From Colwellia sp. M166 (GTDB taxonomy: Bacteria > Pseudomonadota > Gammaproteobacteria > Enterobacterales > Alteromonadaceae): 64,000 nucleotides of DNA. The position numbers and the translations under genes were made by a program. Positions 29,221 through 37,351 of this stretch are shown here, in pieces (the first letter of the stretch is position 1; each line of letters opens with the position of its first letter). The notes under the pieces were generated by a model. The model did not search any database and was not told the DNA's origin. It was given only the letters and a program-made list of their open reading frames with translations. The stretch spans positions 4,650,001-4,714,000 of the forward strand of contig NZ_CP040755.1 of NCBI RefSeq assembly GCF_024585285.1, given 5' to 3'.

Positions 29221-29577
29221 ATGACAACGCCAAACACACTCAGTGACTTTTTAATGCAAGTAAAAGAAAATCAACTTATTTGGGCACTCCAAGATAAAGC
29301 TAGTGAAGATTGGGTGGTACTTGATTCGATTAACTTTGAAAATACCGATGTCATGCCACTTTGGTCAACAGAAGCTTTAGCAAAAAGTCATTGTGTTGAA
29401 GAGTGGGCGGAATATACCCCAGTAGCAATAACAGTTGCTGATTGGATGGAGTTTTGGGTTGAAGACTTACTAGAAGATGGCGTTATTATTGGTCTAAACT
29501 GGCAAGAAAATGATGATTGCTTTGAACTAGAGTTAGCTGAATTTACTCAATCGTTAGCAACAGTGGAAGCGTTATAA
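29221..29577 (+). CDS. DUF2750 domain protein
   Basis: A 118-residue acidic cytoplasmic protein. The family pattern is visible: FLMQVKENQLIWALQDKASEDW near the start, PLWSTEALAKSHCVEEWAEY (about 46-65) and VEDLLEDGVIIGLNWQENDD (about 79-98), the segment most characteristic of DUF2750. No known function. It has its own promoter and terminator, so it is monocistronic. Codon use is like that of its neighbours. Confidence 0.85.
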   Translation: MTTPNTLSDFLMQVKENQLIWALQDKASEDWVVLDSINFENTDVMPLWSTEALAKSHCVEEWAEYTPVAITVADWMEFWVEDLLEDGVIIGLNWQENDDCFELELAEFTQSLATVEAL

Positions 29578-29603
29578 GTCAAATCAATACTTTAGTCTCG
29601 TTA

Positions 29604-29652
29604 AACATCTTGAAATAAGCACTGCGTTTTTCAAGATGTTATCTGTTCTATT
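29604..29652 (+). terminator. Terminator of the DUF2750 gene
   Basis: Perfect 12-bp stem AACATCTTGAAA (29604-29615) with TTTCAAGATGTT (29629-29640), 13-base loop, followed by ATCTGTTCTATTTA, 27 bases after the stop. Confidence 0.7.
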
Positions 29653-30228
29653 TATATCTCTTGCTTTTTAATTACTTCCTTTTAGTACTAATTCTTAATT
29701 CTGTTTAAAATGATAATGTGATTATTCATTATCAATAGTCATATTGCTTATTAAATGCACCACTGATGATTTTAAAATCGATTATGGTTATAAAAACCAG
29801 GAGATAAAAAATAAATTATTTTTCTTTAATTTATCGGCTAGCACTAATGGCATAAATGCCATTTAGCGATTTTTTATCGACTCACTCAAATATTGCAGCA
29901 GTAAAACCTCCTTAAAATTTTACATTTAATTTCATTTGGTTACGCTTAGTTACAAGTGGGCTTTGTTGTTCTAAAGGGAAAAATAATAATAATTTTTCTG
30001 CCGACCAGAGATATAGCCTTTATATTTCAAAAATAAACCTAGCATATTTTTAGCTTTACTCTCATTAAAAATATTGAAATAGCGCTATAACTTATCGGGT
30101 CAAATTAAGCAGTTAGCCATATTGTTCTATTAAATGTTGCATGAGACGAATTATTAGACAATTTTATTGGACTATGAGTAATTTGAACTAAAGTTAAACC
30201 TTTAAGCTTAAGCAAACAGGAATGAAAT
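29653..30228. other. Long gene-free region upstream of the bufferin operon, with an orphan hairpin
   Basis: No coding sequence is supported in this AT-rich 576-base stretch. A terminator-like hairpin at 29845-29865 pairs CTAATGGCA with TGCCATTTAG (one bulge, loop TAAA) and is followed by CGATTTTTTATC; no gene lies upstream to use it, so it may end a small RNA that starts after 29660. The operon promoter and any metal-responsive operator should be in 30000-30215, but I could not pick boxes with confidence. Confidence 0.35.
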
Positions 30229-30831
30229 ATGGTGAAAGCACTATTGGAAAAAGGTTACTGCATCTTAAATTCAACGAAAAAATTGGATTTTATTGCACCA
30301 TTATTAATGCGCTTGTACTTAGTGCCTATTTTTTGGATGGCTGGCACACATAAAATAGACGGTTTTGACAATATCGTGCAATGGTTTGGTAACGATGATT
30401 GGGGGTTGGGTTTACCCTTTCCATTTGTTCTTGCCATATTAGCTATAGCTGCGGAGGTTATTGGTGCTATTGCCCTATTGCTCGGCTTAGGTGTGCGTTT
30501 AATGGCTGTTCCTATGATGTTTACTATGATCATTGCGATGACATCTGTGCATGGACAGTATGGCTGGCAAGCGATTGCCGATGCGAATGCGCCATTTGCT
30601 AATGAACGAGTTGAAGCATCAGTAGAGAAAAAAGAAATTATCATTTCGCTGTTACAAGAGCATGGTAATTACGAGTGGCTTACTAGTAGTGGGAATATCA
30701 CTATTTTAAATAATGGAATCGAATTTGCGGCCACTTATTTCATTATGCTTTTAGCACTATTTTTTATCGGTGTTGGCCGTTATGTCAGCCTTGATTACTG
30801 GTTGAAACGAAAATTATTACCCAATGCATAA
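30229..30831 (+). CDS. DoxX family membrane protein of the bufferin operon (BufD-like)
   Basis: A 200-residue inner-membrane protein with four predicted helices (about 22-40, 65-85, 90-107 and 161-184). The DoxX pattern is seen in RLYLVPIFWMAGTHKIDGFD (about 33-52) and LAIAAEVIGAIALLLGLGVR. An unusual charged loop (about 110-155) lies before the last helix. It starts at ATG with AGGA seven bases upstream and opens a four-gene operon with a BufA2-like precursor, a DUF692 enzyme and a DUF2063 protein. DoxX proteins are recurrent in bufferin operons; their role there is not defined. Confidence 0.88.
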   Translation: MVKALLEKGYCILNSTKKLDFIAPLLMRLYLVPIFWMAGTHKIDGFDNIVQWFGNDDWGLGLPFPFVLAILAIAAEVIGAIALLLGLGVRLMAVPMMFTMIIAMTSVHGQYGWQAIADANAPFANERVEASVEKKEIIISLLQEHGNYEWLTSSGNITILNNGIEFAATYFIMLLALFFIGVGRYVSLDYWLKRKLLPNA

Positions 30832-30873
30832 ATAACTTATATAGATAATAATACAACAGAAAAGTCGGAGAAT

Positions 30874-31329
30874 ATGATGAGTCAAAATACTAAAGCTAAG
30901 TTTCAAGGTACCGCCGTTGCATTAGCGGTTGCTGGTTTAATGAGCTGTGCAACAATTGCTGCTGAACCAACGAGTAAAACAGCTACGGCAAACAATAATG
31001 TAGCTGAAATGGCACACTGCTACGGTGTCAACAAATGTAAGGGGCATAACGACTGTAAAACGGCTGAAAATGCTTGTAAAGGTCAAGCGGCATGTAAAGG
31101 CCACGGCTTTGTTGCTATGTCAGAAAAAACGTGTGATGACATTGGTGGTACAGTTAAAGATGATTGGCGCGATGCAGTCAATACGGCTGAGTTGGCGCAT
31201 TGTTATGGCGTTAATGTTTGTAAAGGTCATAATGACTGTAAAACAGCTGAGAATGCCTGTAAAGGGCAAGGTTTTGTCGCGCTTGCTGCACAAACATGTG
31301 ACGATGTTGGAGGTACGGTTGGCGAATAA
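30874..31329 (+). CDS. BufA2-type bufferin precursor with two tandem cysteine-rich cores
   Basis: A 151-residue exported precursor. Signal peptide: basic start then VALAVAGLMSCATIAA, cut near residue 33. Two near-identical cores follow: residues 44-94 (AHCYGVNKCKGHNDCKTAEN, ACKGQAACKGHGFVAMSEKT, CDDIGGTV) and residues 105-149 (AHCYGVNVCKGHNDCKTAEN, ACKGQGFVALAAQTCDDVGG). They share 38 of 45 aligned residues; the second lacks the six residues AACKGH. Mature cysteines: six and five. Bufferins are ribosomal peptides whose cysteines are converted by a DUF692/MNIO enzyme, giving copper-binding groups, in the periplasm. The usual precursor has one core. Start at 30874; an in-frame ATG at 30877 is better spaced from GGAG (30867-30870). 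The coding end carries the ribosome-binding site of bufB. Confidence 0.88.
   Translation: MMSQNTKAKFQGTAVALAVAGLMSCATIAAEPTSKTATANNNVAEMAHCYGVNKCKGHNDCKTAENACKGQAACKGHGFVAMSEKTCDDIGGTVKDDWRDAVNTAELAHCYGVNVCKGHNDCKTAENACKGQGFVALAAQTCDDVGGTVGE
31003..31320 (+). repeat. Internal tandem duplication in the bufferin gene
   Basis: Unit 1 covers 31003-31155 (153 bases) and unit 2 covers 31186-31320 (135 bases), separated by a 30-base linker (encoding KDDWRDAVNT). Unit 2 lacks 18 bases. The DNA copies differ at many third positions, so the duplication is not recent. Confidence 0.9.
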
Positions 31330-32215
31330 TCAACCAACTGATAACCTGACAGGAGAGCATTTGCTCTCTTTGTCTAATGTTGTGGTACCTGAACACTTTC
31401 TTGGTTTTGGCCTTGGCTTAAGAACAGAACATTTTCAGGATGTGCTTAACGACAAACCTAATATTGATTGGTTTGAAGTTGTTTCAGAAAACTTTATGGT
31501 TGACGGAGGTAAGCCTAAGTATTATTTACACCGTATCCGTGAACTTTATCCGATGGTGATGCACGGTGTTTCTTTATCAATAGGTTCCACAGACCCCTTA
31601 AATTTCGATTATTTACGTAAACTGAAAGTACTTAGCAATGAATTGCAACCGGAATGGATCTCAGACCATTTATGTTGGACGGGAGCGAATGAAAAAAACA
31701 GTCATGATTTATTACCTTTACCTTACAATGATGAAGCGTTAAATCATGTGTGCCAGCGTGTTGAGCAGGTTCAAGAGTTTCTCGGCAGGCCGATACTCTT
31801 AGAAAACGTTTCAAGTTATTTAACTTATAGAAACTCAGAAATGACTGAGTGGCAATTTTTTAATGAGGTAGCTCGTCGTTCTGGTTGTGAAATATTACTC
31901 GATATCAATAATATTTATGTCAGTGCTCGTAATCATGATTTTAATCCACAAGATTATCTAAACGGTATTTCAGCAGATAAAGTTAAGCAATTTCACTTAG
32001 CAGGGCATAGTGATTACGGTGAGTATGTTATTGATACACATGATCACCCTGTGGCCGATCCTGTATGGCAGCTTTATCAACAGGCGTTGATACGTTTTGG
32101 TTGGATAAGTACGATGATTGAACGTGATGATAATATTCCGCCATTAGCGGACTTATTAGCCGAGGTCGACACTGCGCGAAAGCTTGCTAAAAATACTTTA
32201 GGCTTATTGAGTTAG
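31319..32215 (+). CDS. bufB: MNIO (DUF692) multinuclear iron oxidase, bufferin-modifying enzyme BufB
   Basis: A 298-residue TIM-barrel enzyme of the DUF692 family, which uses iron ions to oxidise peptide cysteines (as MbnB does in methanobactin synthesis). Metal-ligand motifs are all present: MHGVSLSIG, ISDHLCW, ILLENVSSYL, LLDINNIYV, FHLAGHSDYG, DTHDHPV and MIERDDNIP. The start is TTG 31319: GGAGGT at 31309-31314 precedes it and the family sequence (FLGFGLGLRTEHF) begins shortly after. A longer frame reaching back to 31025 would lie wholly over bufA and is not real. It overlaps the precursor gene by 11 bases, so translation is likely coupled. Cytoplasmic; acts on the precursor before export. 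Confidence 0.93.
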   Translation: MANNQPTDNLTGEHLLSLSNVVVPEHFLGFGLGLRTEHFQDVLNDKPNIDWFEVVSENFMVDGGKPKYYLHRIRELYPMVMHGVSLSIGSTDPLNFDYLRKLKVLSNELQPEWISDHLCWTGANEKNSHDLLPLPYNDEALNHVCQRVEQVQEFLGRPILLENVSSYLTYRNSEMTEWQFFNEVARRSGCEILLDINNIYVSARNHDFNPQDYLNGISADKVKQFHLAGHSDYGEYVIDTHDHPVADPVWQLYQQALIRFGWISTMIERDDNIPPLADLLAEVDTARKLAKNTLGLLS

Positions 32216-32300
32216 AACAGTGTTGTTATAAGTAGGCTATCATTATGCTACCTATAAAATACAGGTGCAAAAATTATTAACATAAAAAGAGTAAAATAGT

Positions 32301-33077
32301 GTGAGTGAACTTTCATTACACTCTTTGCAACAACAAATGATGAGTTATTTAATCGATGATGAATCGGCAATTGCTCAGCACGTTGTTGAGCATGGTGGTA
32401 TTAGCCGCGCAGCCCGTTTGCATATATACAAAAATGCCTATCAAATGCGTTTGAAAGAAACTATCGACAATGATCACCAAATGCTAGGCATGTATTTAGG
32501 CGATGATTTGTTTGAGCAAATGGTCAGCGGCTATATTACTGCTTACCCTTCAAATAATACCTCATTACGCAATTTTGCTGATTCATTACCGAACTTTCTT
32601 GCCAATCATACTCCTTTTAAAGCTTACCCACTCATTAGTGAATTAGCTCACTTTGAACGTTTGTTGATGGTGGCATTTGATGCTAAAGATGCTGAGCGTT
32701 TTACACGAAATAAACTTCTGGAAATACCAGCTGAACAATGGCCTAGTTTAGTTTTTCGTTTTCATCCTAGTGTGCAAATAGCCTCTTTTAATTTTAATAC
32801 CGTTGAAACGTGGCAAGCTTTAAAACAAGAACACGCACCTGAGCCAGCCAAACCAGCTGCTAATGTATGGTTGTTATGGCGTAATAATCAGCGATTAACG
32901 CAATTTAGGTCATTATCACAACAAGAGCATGCTTTGATTAACATGATGCTTAATGGTGATAATTTTGCCCACTTGTGCGAGCAGCTTTTAAGTCAAAGTT
33001 CTGAGCAAGATATCAGTCAATTAGCCTTGAATTATCTATTATCATGGCTAGATGACGGCATACTCACCAATCAATAA
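32301..33077 (+). CDS. bufC: DUF2063 protein, bufferin biosynthesis partner BufC
   Basis: A 258-residue protein of the DUF2063 family that accompanies DUF692 enzymes and is thought to recruit the precursor peptide. Seen: LQQQMMSYLI near the start, GISRAARLHIYKNAYQMRLK (about 33-52, the family hallmark RlxIYrnn), LGDDLFEQMVSGYI, YPSNNTSLRNFADSLPNFL and, further on, ELAHFERLLMVAFDA (about 113-128). The C-terminal part matches the winged domain region. Start GTG 32301, with AAAAAGAG about ten bases upstream; 85 bases separate it from bufB. Last gene of the operon. Confidence 0.9.
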   Translation: MSELSLHSLQQQMMSYLIDDESAIAQHVVEHGGISRAARLHIYKNAYQMRLKETIDNDHQMLGMYLGDDLFEQMVSGYITAYPSNNTSLRNFADSLPNFLANHTPFKAYPLISELAHFERLLMVAFDAKDAERFTRNKLLEIPAEQWPSLVFRFHPSVQIASFNFNTVETWQALKQEHAPEPAKPAANVWLLWRNNQRLTQFRSLSQQEHALINMMLNGDNFAHLCEQLLSQSSEQDISQLALNYLLSWLDDGILTNQ

Positions 33078-33260
33078 TATATGACTAAATGGTAAGTAGT
33101 GACGGCATAGCCCCAACTTTCTTACATTTTCACAACAAAGTAATTATTGCTACTGGTGATAAATAATATTACTTTTAGCTACAATAAAAGTAGTTAATTG
33201 ATTCATTATTACCGCCAATAAAAATTGTTAGCATCACGTTATGGAAATAAATTAATTCAG

Positions 33261-34682
33261 ATGATCAAATCTCTTTCGAAGCGTTTCGTCGTAACCGTTA
33301 TGCTCAGCGCTTTGTCTGGTTGCACTGCGCTACAGTTTGCCGACATTTTTCAAGGCTATAATAGCCAAATGAAACCCGTGAAATCGGCACAGCGGCAAGG
33401 AGAATTCATTAAGGCGAATGACCTACTTGGCGAACGAGCAACCAACGATGGTAGCTATGTACTTAATTTACTTGAAAGCGGGCGTTTAGCGTTTTTAGCG
33501 GCGAACTGGCAAGCTAGTCAAAAAAACTTTGCTCAAGCCTATATCGAACTTGAAGAACAACGCAATAAAGCAAAAATTCAACTGAGTCGAGGCATAGAAA
33601 AGCTTGGCGCAACAGTGAGCAATGATAATGCTATTTCTTATCAAGTGCCTTATTACGAACAAAGTATGCTGCATAGTTATCAAGCGTTAAATTATTTATT
33701 TCAGCATGACCTTGATGGGGCGTTAGTTGAAATACGTCGTGCTAATTTAGTGCAAGAAAATGCCCTTAAAGCCTATGAGAGCGAAATTTATAATGCCAAA
33801 AATGCACTTTATAAATCAGGTATCAGTACGGATAGCTTAGCGAATACTTACCCGAGTATGGTAAGTGCTATTGGGCAAGTAAAAAATGGCTTTCAAAACG
33901 CTTTTACTTTTTATCTTTCAGCTATTTTATATGAAGCCAGTGGTGAGCTAAATGATGCTTACATTGATTATAAGCGGGCAATAGAGATATACCCCGAGAA
34001 TACTTATTTACAGCAAGATATTTTACGCTTAGCAACCAAGCTAGGTATGAGCGAAGATGTAGAGCACTTTCAACAACGCTTTGGAAAATATCAAGCAAAG
34101 CAGTCAACGGGACAAGGGCAAGTGGTAATACTTGTCGAAAAAGATATTGTTAATAGTAAACAAGACGTTAGTTTGAATTTGCCAATAGGTCGAGGTAACA
34201 AGGGCTTAAAATTCTTTAGTTTTTCTTTACCTGTTTATCAAGGTGATTTGCCACAACATAGTAAGGCTATTGTTAAAAGTGGCGGGCAAAGCTATCAATC
34301 TAACGAAATTGTTCGTATTCAATCATTAGCAGCGAAAGATTTACAAGAGCAACTGCCGGCGCTTTTGACGCGTCAAGTAGTGCGTGTTGTTGCCAAAGAA
34401 CAAATGCGACAAAAGCTAAGCCGAGAAGCGGGTGATGTCGGTAATATTCTGGCCAGTATTTATAACATAGCATCTGAGCGGGCTGATACCCGAAGCTGGT
34501 CAACACTGCCGGATCAGGTTGATATTGTGCGGATGCAGCTACCGTCAGGTAAGCAAGTGTTACCAGTGCAAATTAACGGCCAACAACAAAACATTAACCT
34601 AGATGTGCAGCCAAATAGGATCACGTTAATCCATTATTCAGCTATTGGTAACTATACTGGTTATCAGGTGATTAATTTATAA
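33261..34682 (+). CDS. Predicted outer-membrane lipoprotein, COG3014 type
   Basis: A 473-residue lipoprotein: signal peptide MIKSLSKRFVVTVMLSALSGC with lipobox ALSGC (Cys21), then a helical, TPR-like half (EIRRANLVQENALKAYESEI; ILYEASGELNDAYIDYKRAI) and a C-terminal half rich in beta strands. ATG 33261 is chosen because it gives a proper signal peptide; an upstream TTG (33225) lacks a ribosome-binding site. The family occurs beside ycfL and lpoB, as here, and therefore probably serves the cell envelope; its function is unknown to me. ycfL follows 41 bases later. Confidence 0.85.
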   Translation: MIKSLSKRFVVTVMLSALSGCTALQFADIFQGYNSQMKPVKSAQRQGEFIKANDLLGERATNDGSYVLNLLESGRLAFLAANWQASQKNFAQAYIELEEQRNKAKIQLSRGIEKLGATVSNDNAISYQVPYYEQSMLHSYQALNYLFQHDLDGALVEIRRANLVQENALKAYESEIYNAKNALYKSGISTDSLANTYPSMVSAIGQVKNGFQNAFTFYLSAILYEASGELNDAYIDYKRAIEIYPENTYLQQDILRLATKLGMSEDVEHFQQRFGKYQAKQSTGQGQVVILVEKDIVNSKQDVSLNLPIGRGNKGLKFFSFSLPVYQGDLPQHSKAIVKSGGQSYQSNEIVRIQSLAAKDLQEQLPALLTRQVVRVVAKEQMRQKLSREAGDVGNILASIYNIASERADTRSWSTLPDQVDIVRMQLPSGKQVLPVQINGQQQNINLDVQPNRITLIHYSAIGNYTGYQVINL

Positions 34683-34723
34683 ACCACTATTAGTGCTGGT
34701 ATAAGCATGAGTCAGGAGGAAGT

Positions 34724-35191
34724 ATGTTGAATAGTAAAAATATATCGAAAAAAATCACGGCCAGTTTAGCTGTGATATTGCTAAGCACTTTCGCGATAGC
34801 TGGATGTGCAAATAAAACTCCACCGGTTACGTCTGGAACAGGTACGAGCGTCATGACCCAAGGTGACGATTTTAGTCAGCACCTTGAAGTAGATAATGCT
34901 GATTTAGCTAAACGATTGTTTATTAGCGAAGTAAAATCACGTAAAAATAGTGGTTTATTGGAAGTAAACCTGCAACTGACTAGTAATTATAAAAGATCAC
35001 AAAAATTACAATATCATTTCAATTGGTTTGATGCTGATGGTTTTGTTATTGAATCAAGAAAAACGCCATGGCAAGCAATAGAGTTACATGGTCAACAATC
35101 GACCACTTTACGAGGTTTAGCACCGAACATTAATGTCAGTACCTTTAGTGTTTATGTTCGTGAGATCCCTGAAAAAGCATACAAATATTAA
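34724..35191 (+). CDS. ycfL: YcfL family lipoprotein (DUF1425)
   Basis: A 155-residue lipoprotein with a signal peptide ending FAIAGC (Cys27). The DUF1425 domain follows: VNLQLTSNYKRSQKLQYHFN (about 86-105), WFDADGFVIE and TPWQAIELHGQQSTTLRGLA. In Escherichia coli ycfL sits directly before lpoB in the same order as here; no role is proven. Ribosome-binding site CAGGAGG is clear. The 18-base gap to lpoB indicates one transcript. Confidence 0.9.
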   Translation: MLNSKNISKKITASLAVILLSTFAIAGCANKTPPVTSGTGTSVMTQGDDFSQHLEVDNADLAKRLFISEVKSRKNSGLLEVNLQLTSNYKRSQKLQYHFNWFDADGFVIESRKTPWQAIELHGQQSTTLRGLAPNINVSTFSVYVREIPEKAYKY

Positions 35192-35209
35192 TAGTTAAGG
35201 AAACGTATT

Positions 35210-35812
35210 ATGAATAAATTAGCACTAGTAACAACACTCGGCTTAACCCTTGTTCTCGCAGCAGGTTGTGCTAATAAATCAGTGGTTCGCTATGGAGACG
35301 CCACAGCCGTAGAAACCACTGATATTAATTTTGGCTCGACAGATCTACAAAAAGTCGCTGCTGAAATGACTGATTCATTACTGTTGTCACCGGTTGTTGG
35401 TACGCTAACGCAAAATACACGACCAGTAATATTTGTTGAGCGCTTAAAAAATAAAACCAGTGAACATATAGATACTGAGTCAATTACTGATTCAATATCA
35501 ACCAAACTATTACGCTCAGGTAAGTTTCGCTTTGTTGATATGGGACGTGTAGAGGCGGCCCGTGAACAACTTAAATTTCAACATGATGGTGGCATGGTTG
35601 ATCCAAGTAAGGCTTTACAGTTTGGTCGTCAAATTGGCGCACAATATATGCTATACGGTAATTTATCGAGTATCGTAAAAAGCAATCAGGATAAATCAGA
35701 TGTTTATTATAAATTTACCCTACGTTTAATGGATCTAGAAAGTGGTTTAGTTGAATGGGCAGATGAAACTGAAATTCGCAAAACCAAAACCAAAGCATCA
35801 GTAGGTTGGTAA
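35210..35812 (+). CDS. lpoB: Penicillin-binding protein activator LpoB
   Basis: Outer-membrane lipoprotein which in E. coli reaches through peptidoglycan to activate PBP1b. The 200 residues have the lipobox LAAGC (Cys20), a short linker instead of the long proline-rich one of E. coli, and the globular domain: TDLQKVAAEMTDSLL, RPVIFVERLKNKTSEHIDTE, ILSTKLLRSGKFRF-like SISTKLLRSGKFRFVDM, and LEWADETEIRKTK-like ending VEWADETEIRKTKTKASVGW. The last residues KASVGW are the usual family end. A glycine-zipper gene follows 44 bases later. Confidence 0.93.
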   Translation: MNKLALVTTLGLTLVLAAGCANKSVVRYGDATAVETTDINFGSTDLQKVAAEMTDSLLLSPVVGTLTQNTRPVIFVERLKNKTSEHIDTESITDSISTKLLRSGKFRFVDMGRVEAAREQLKFQHDGGMVDPSKALQFGRQIGAQYMLYGNLSSIVKSNQDKSDVYYKFTLRLMDLESGLVEWADETEIRKTKTKASVGW

Positions 35813-35856
35813 GTTGGCTGTTTACTTTAAAGAATGACATTCATCAGGAGGGCAAT

Positions 35857-36324
35857 ATGAAAACTATCTATTTAGGGTTAATTTGTTGGCTGCTATTAAC
35901 ACCTCTTGCACATGCTGAATATGAGCGTAATAAGGCGGTGCCAGTCGAAAAGGTGTTATTCGGGCAAGTCTTATCGGTGCGTAATATTACTGAACAAGAA
36001 TTGATACAAGATAAAAATCAAGGCTGGAAAACTTTTGGTGGAGCCCTGATTGGTGGTGCTATTGGTAATCAATTTGGTGCGGGTAGTGGCCGCGGTGTCG
36101 CAACGATATTAGGCGCTATTATTGGCGGTTCAATGGCCCATGATCGTAAGCCAGAATATCGTGAAAAAACGCTACATTTAGTTGAGTTAATGATTAAAGT
36201 AGAAAATGGCGATGAGTATATGGTGATACAAGACCTAGATCGTCGGATGTTATTTCAACCTCAAGACGCAATTCGCATGGTTTATCTTGCTAACGGCACA
36301 GTGCGTATTGATAAACAAATATAA
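35857..36324 (+). CDS. Exported glycine-zipper protein (SlyB/2TM-type)
   Basis: A 155-residue protein with a signal peptide (MKTIYLGLICWLLLTPLAHA, cut after Ala20) and no lipobox, then VLFGQVLSVRNIT and a glycine zipper, GGALIGGAIGNQFGAGSG and GVATILGAIIGGSMAH (about 63-100), followed by a small beta domain. The pattern is that of SlyB/PcP-like outer-membrane proteins. Start ATG 35857 has a perfect AGGAGG site seven bases upstream; an upstream start at 35806 would add non-signal sequence. Last gene of the lipoprotein operon; its role is probably envelope integrity, by family. Confidence 0.88.
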   Translation: MKTIYLGLICWLLLTPLAHAEYERNKAVPVEKVLFGQVLSVRNITEQELIQDKNQGWKTFGGALIGGAIGNQFGAGSGRGVATILGAIIGGSMAHDRKPEYREKTLHLVELMIKVENGDEYMVIQDLDRRMLFQPQDAIRMVYLANGTVRIDKQI

Positions 36325-36364
36325 GCTTTAGATTGTGTTTTAGAGCATGTTTTACTCCGCAGGT

Positions 36365-36410
36365 AAAATAGAAAGGCTTGATGTTGGTACTAAGCCTTTC
36401 TATTTTGTGA
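36365..36410. terminator. Bidirectional terminator after the lipoprotein operon
   Basis: Perfect 15-bp stem AAAATAGAAAGGCTT (36365-36379) with AAGCCTTTCTATTTT (36392-36406), 12-base loop. The A/T ends let it serve both this operon and the convergent HD-domain gene. Confidence 0.92.
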
Positions 36411-36489
36411 AGTTAGTGCTTTTTAACAGTAAAATACTTGCTTTTAGTGGCAAAAATTATTTTATTTTTCATAAGCCTAAACGGTCATA

Positions 36490-37083
36490 TTAATCATCAA
36501 GTAACCAGCCTTGTGTTACGGCAAAATCAATTTGTTGACGCACATACAACCATAACTGTGGTGCTAAGCCTTCAAGAAATCTATTACGCTTAATAACCTG
36601 TGACTTTTTCACTTTATGTCTAACCCAGCTTCCGCCTTCGTTACTCATGTTTTGCAATAAAGGTAAAACACTGTCCATTGCTTTAGCGAATCTCGCATCA
36701 ATAGTTTCAGCATTTTCAAATTCTAACCACAATGCCTTGTAGGTTTGAAATTGCGCTTCGGGTAATAAACCAAATAGACGTGTTGCTGCAGCAAGCTCGT
36801 TATCAGCTTGCTCTGCTAGTGCCTTTGTATCTGCAAAAGCGAACATATCTCCCGCATCTATTTCGACAATGTCATGAATAAGCAACATACTCATAACACG
36901 TGAAATGTTGACATTTTCGACGGCATATTCATGAAGAATGTGGGCAGTTAAAGTTATGTGCCAACTATGTTCTGCACTATTCTCAAATCTGTTTTTATCA
37001 GATTTTACAAGCGCTTGTCGGTAAACACCTTTAAGTCGATCTAATTCAATAATAAAGTCTAATTGTTTATTTAGTGCTTGCAT
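36490..37083 (-). CDS. HD-domain phosphohydrolase (YfbR/HDDC2-like)
   Basis: A 197-residue HD hydrolase. Metal ligands visible: His in ENSAEHSWHITLTAHIL (about 37-50), the HD pair in MLLIHDIVEIDAGD (about 68-81) and a later Asp in FAKAMDSVLPLL (about 132-143). Such proteins (YfbR type, COG1896) are 5'-deoxynucleotidases; activity here is inferred only from the family. Cytoplasmic, single gene with ATG start. Confidence 0.88.
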   Translation of the reverse strand: MQALNKQLDFIIELDRLKGVYRQALVKSDKNRFENSAEHSWHITLTAHILHEYAVENVNISRVMSMLLIHDIVEIDAGDMFAFADTKALAEQADNELAAATRLFGLLPEAQFQTYKALWLEFENAETIDARFAKAMDSVLPLLQNMSNEGGSWVRHKVKKSQVIKRNRFLEGLAPQLWLYVRQQIDFAVTQGWLLDD

Positions 37084-37351
37084 TGTTTATTCCAAAATAA
37101 GGATTGATGAAAAGTAGTTGTAGTGTGATTTAATTGAAGAGCTTTTAACATGAAGAGCACTACAGCCCATAGTTATATATGGGCATTTATCGGCGATTAA
37201 ACTTTTTTATCATCTTATCTCTGATTATATGGTGCCTTGCTATAAAGGCAGTGCTGATAAGTGATATCAATAGCTGCTTTAGCGACAGTATTAAGCCATA
37301 ACGTTGTCCTATTCTTTAATTTTATTTCGCCATAATAGCGGTTAGTTGACT
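37084..37351. other. Gap between the HD and EEP genes, with a small hairpin
   Basis: No gene seen. GCCCATA (37165-37171) pairs with TATGGGC (37178-37184) around a six-base loop and is followed by ATTTAT on the plus strand; on the minus strand, which carries both genes, there is no T run. A direct repeat TGAAGAGC occurs at about 37133 and 37151. Confidence 0.3.

Noticed and set aside
31025..31318. Upstream extension of the DUF692 frame across the bufferin gene
   Set aside because: It is the shifted frame of a cysteine-rich coding repeat; the DUF692 family sequence and a ribosome-binding site both begin at 31319.
33170..33192. Hairpin TACTTTTA/TAAAAGTA after bufC as terminator
   Set aside because: Pure A/T stem with a mixed tail; too weak to call.
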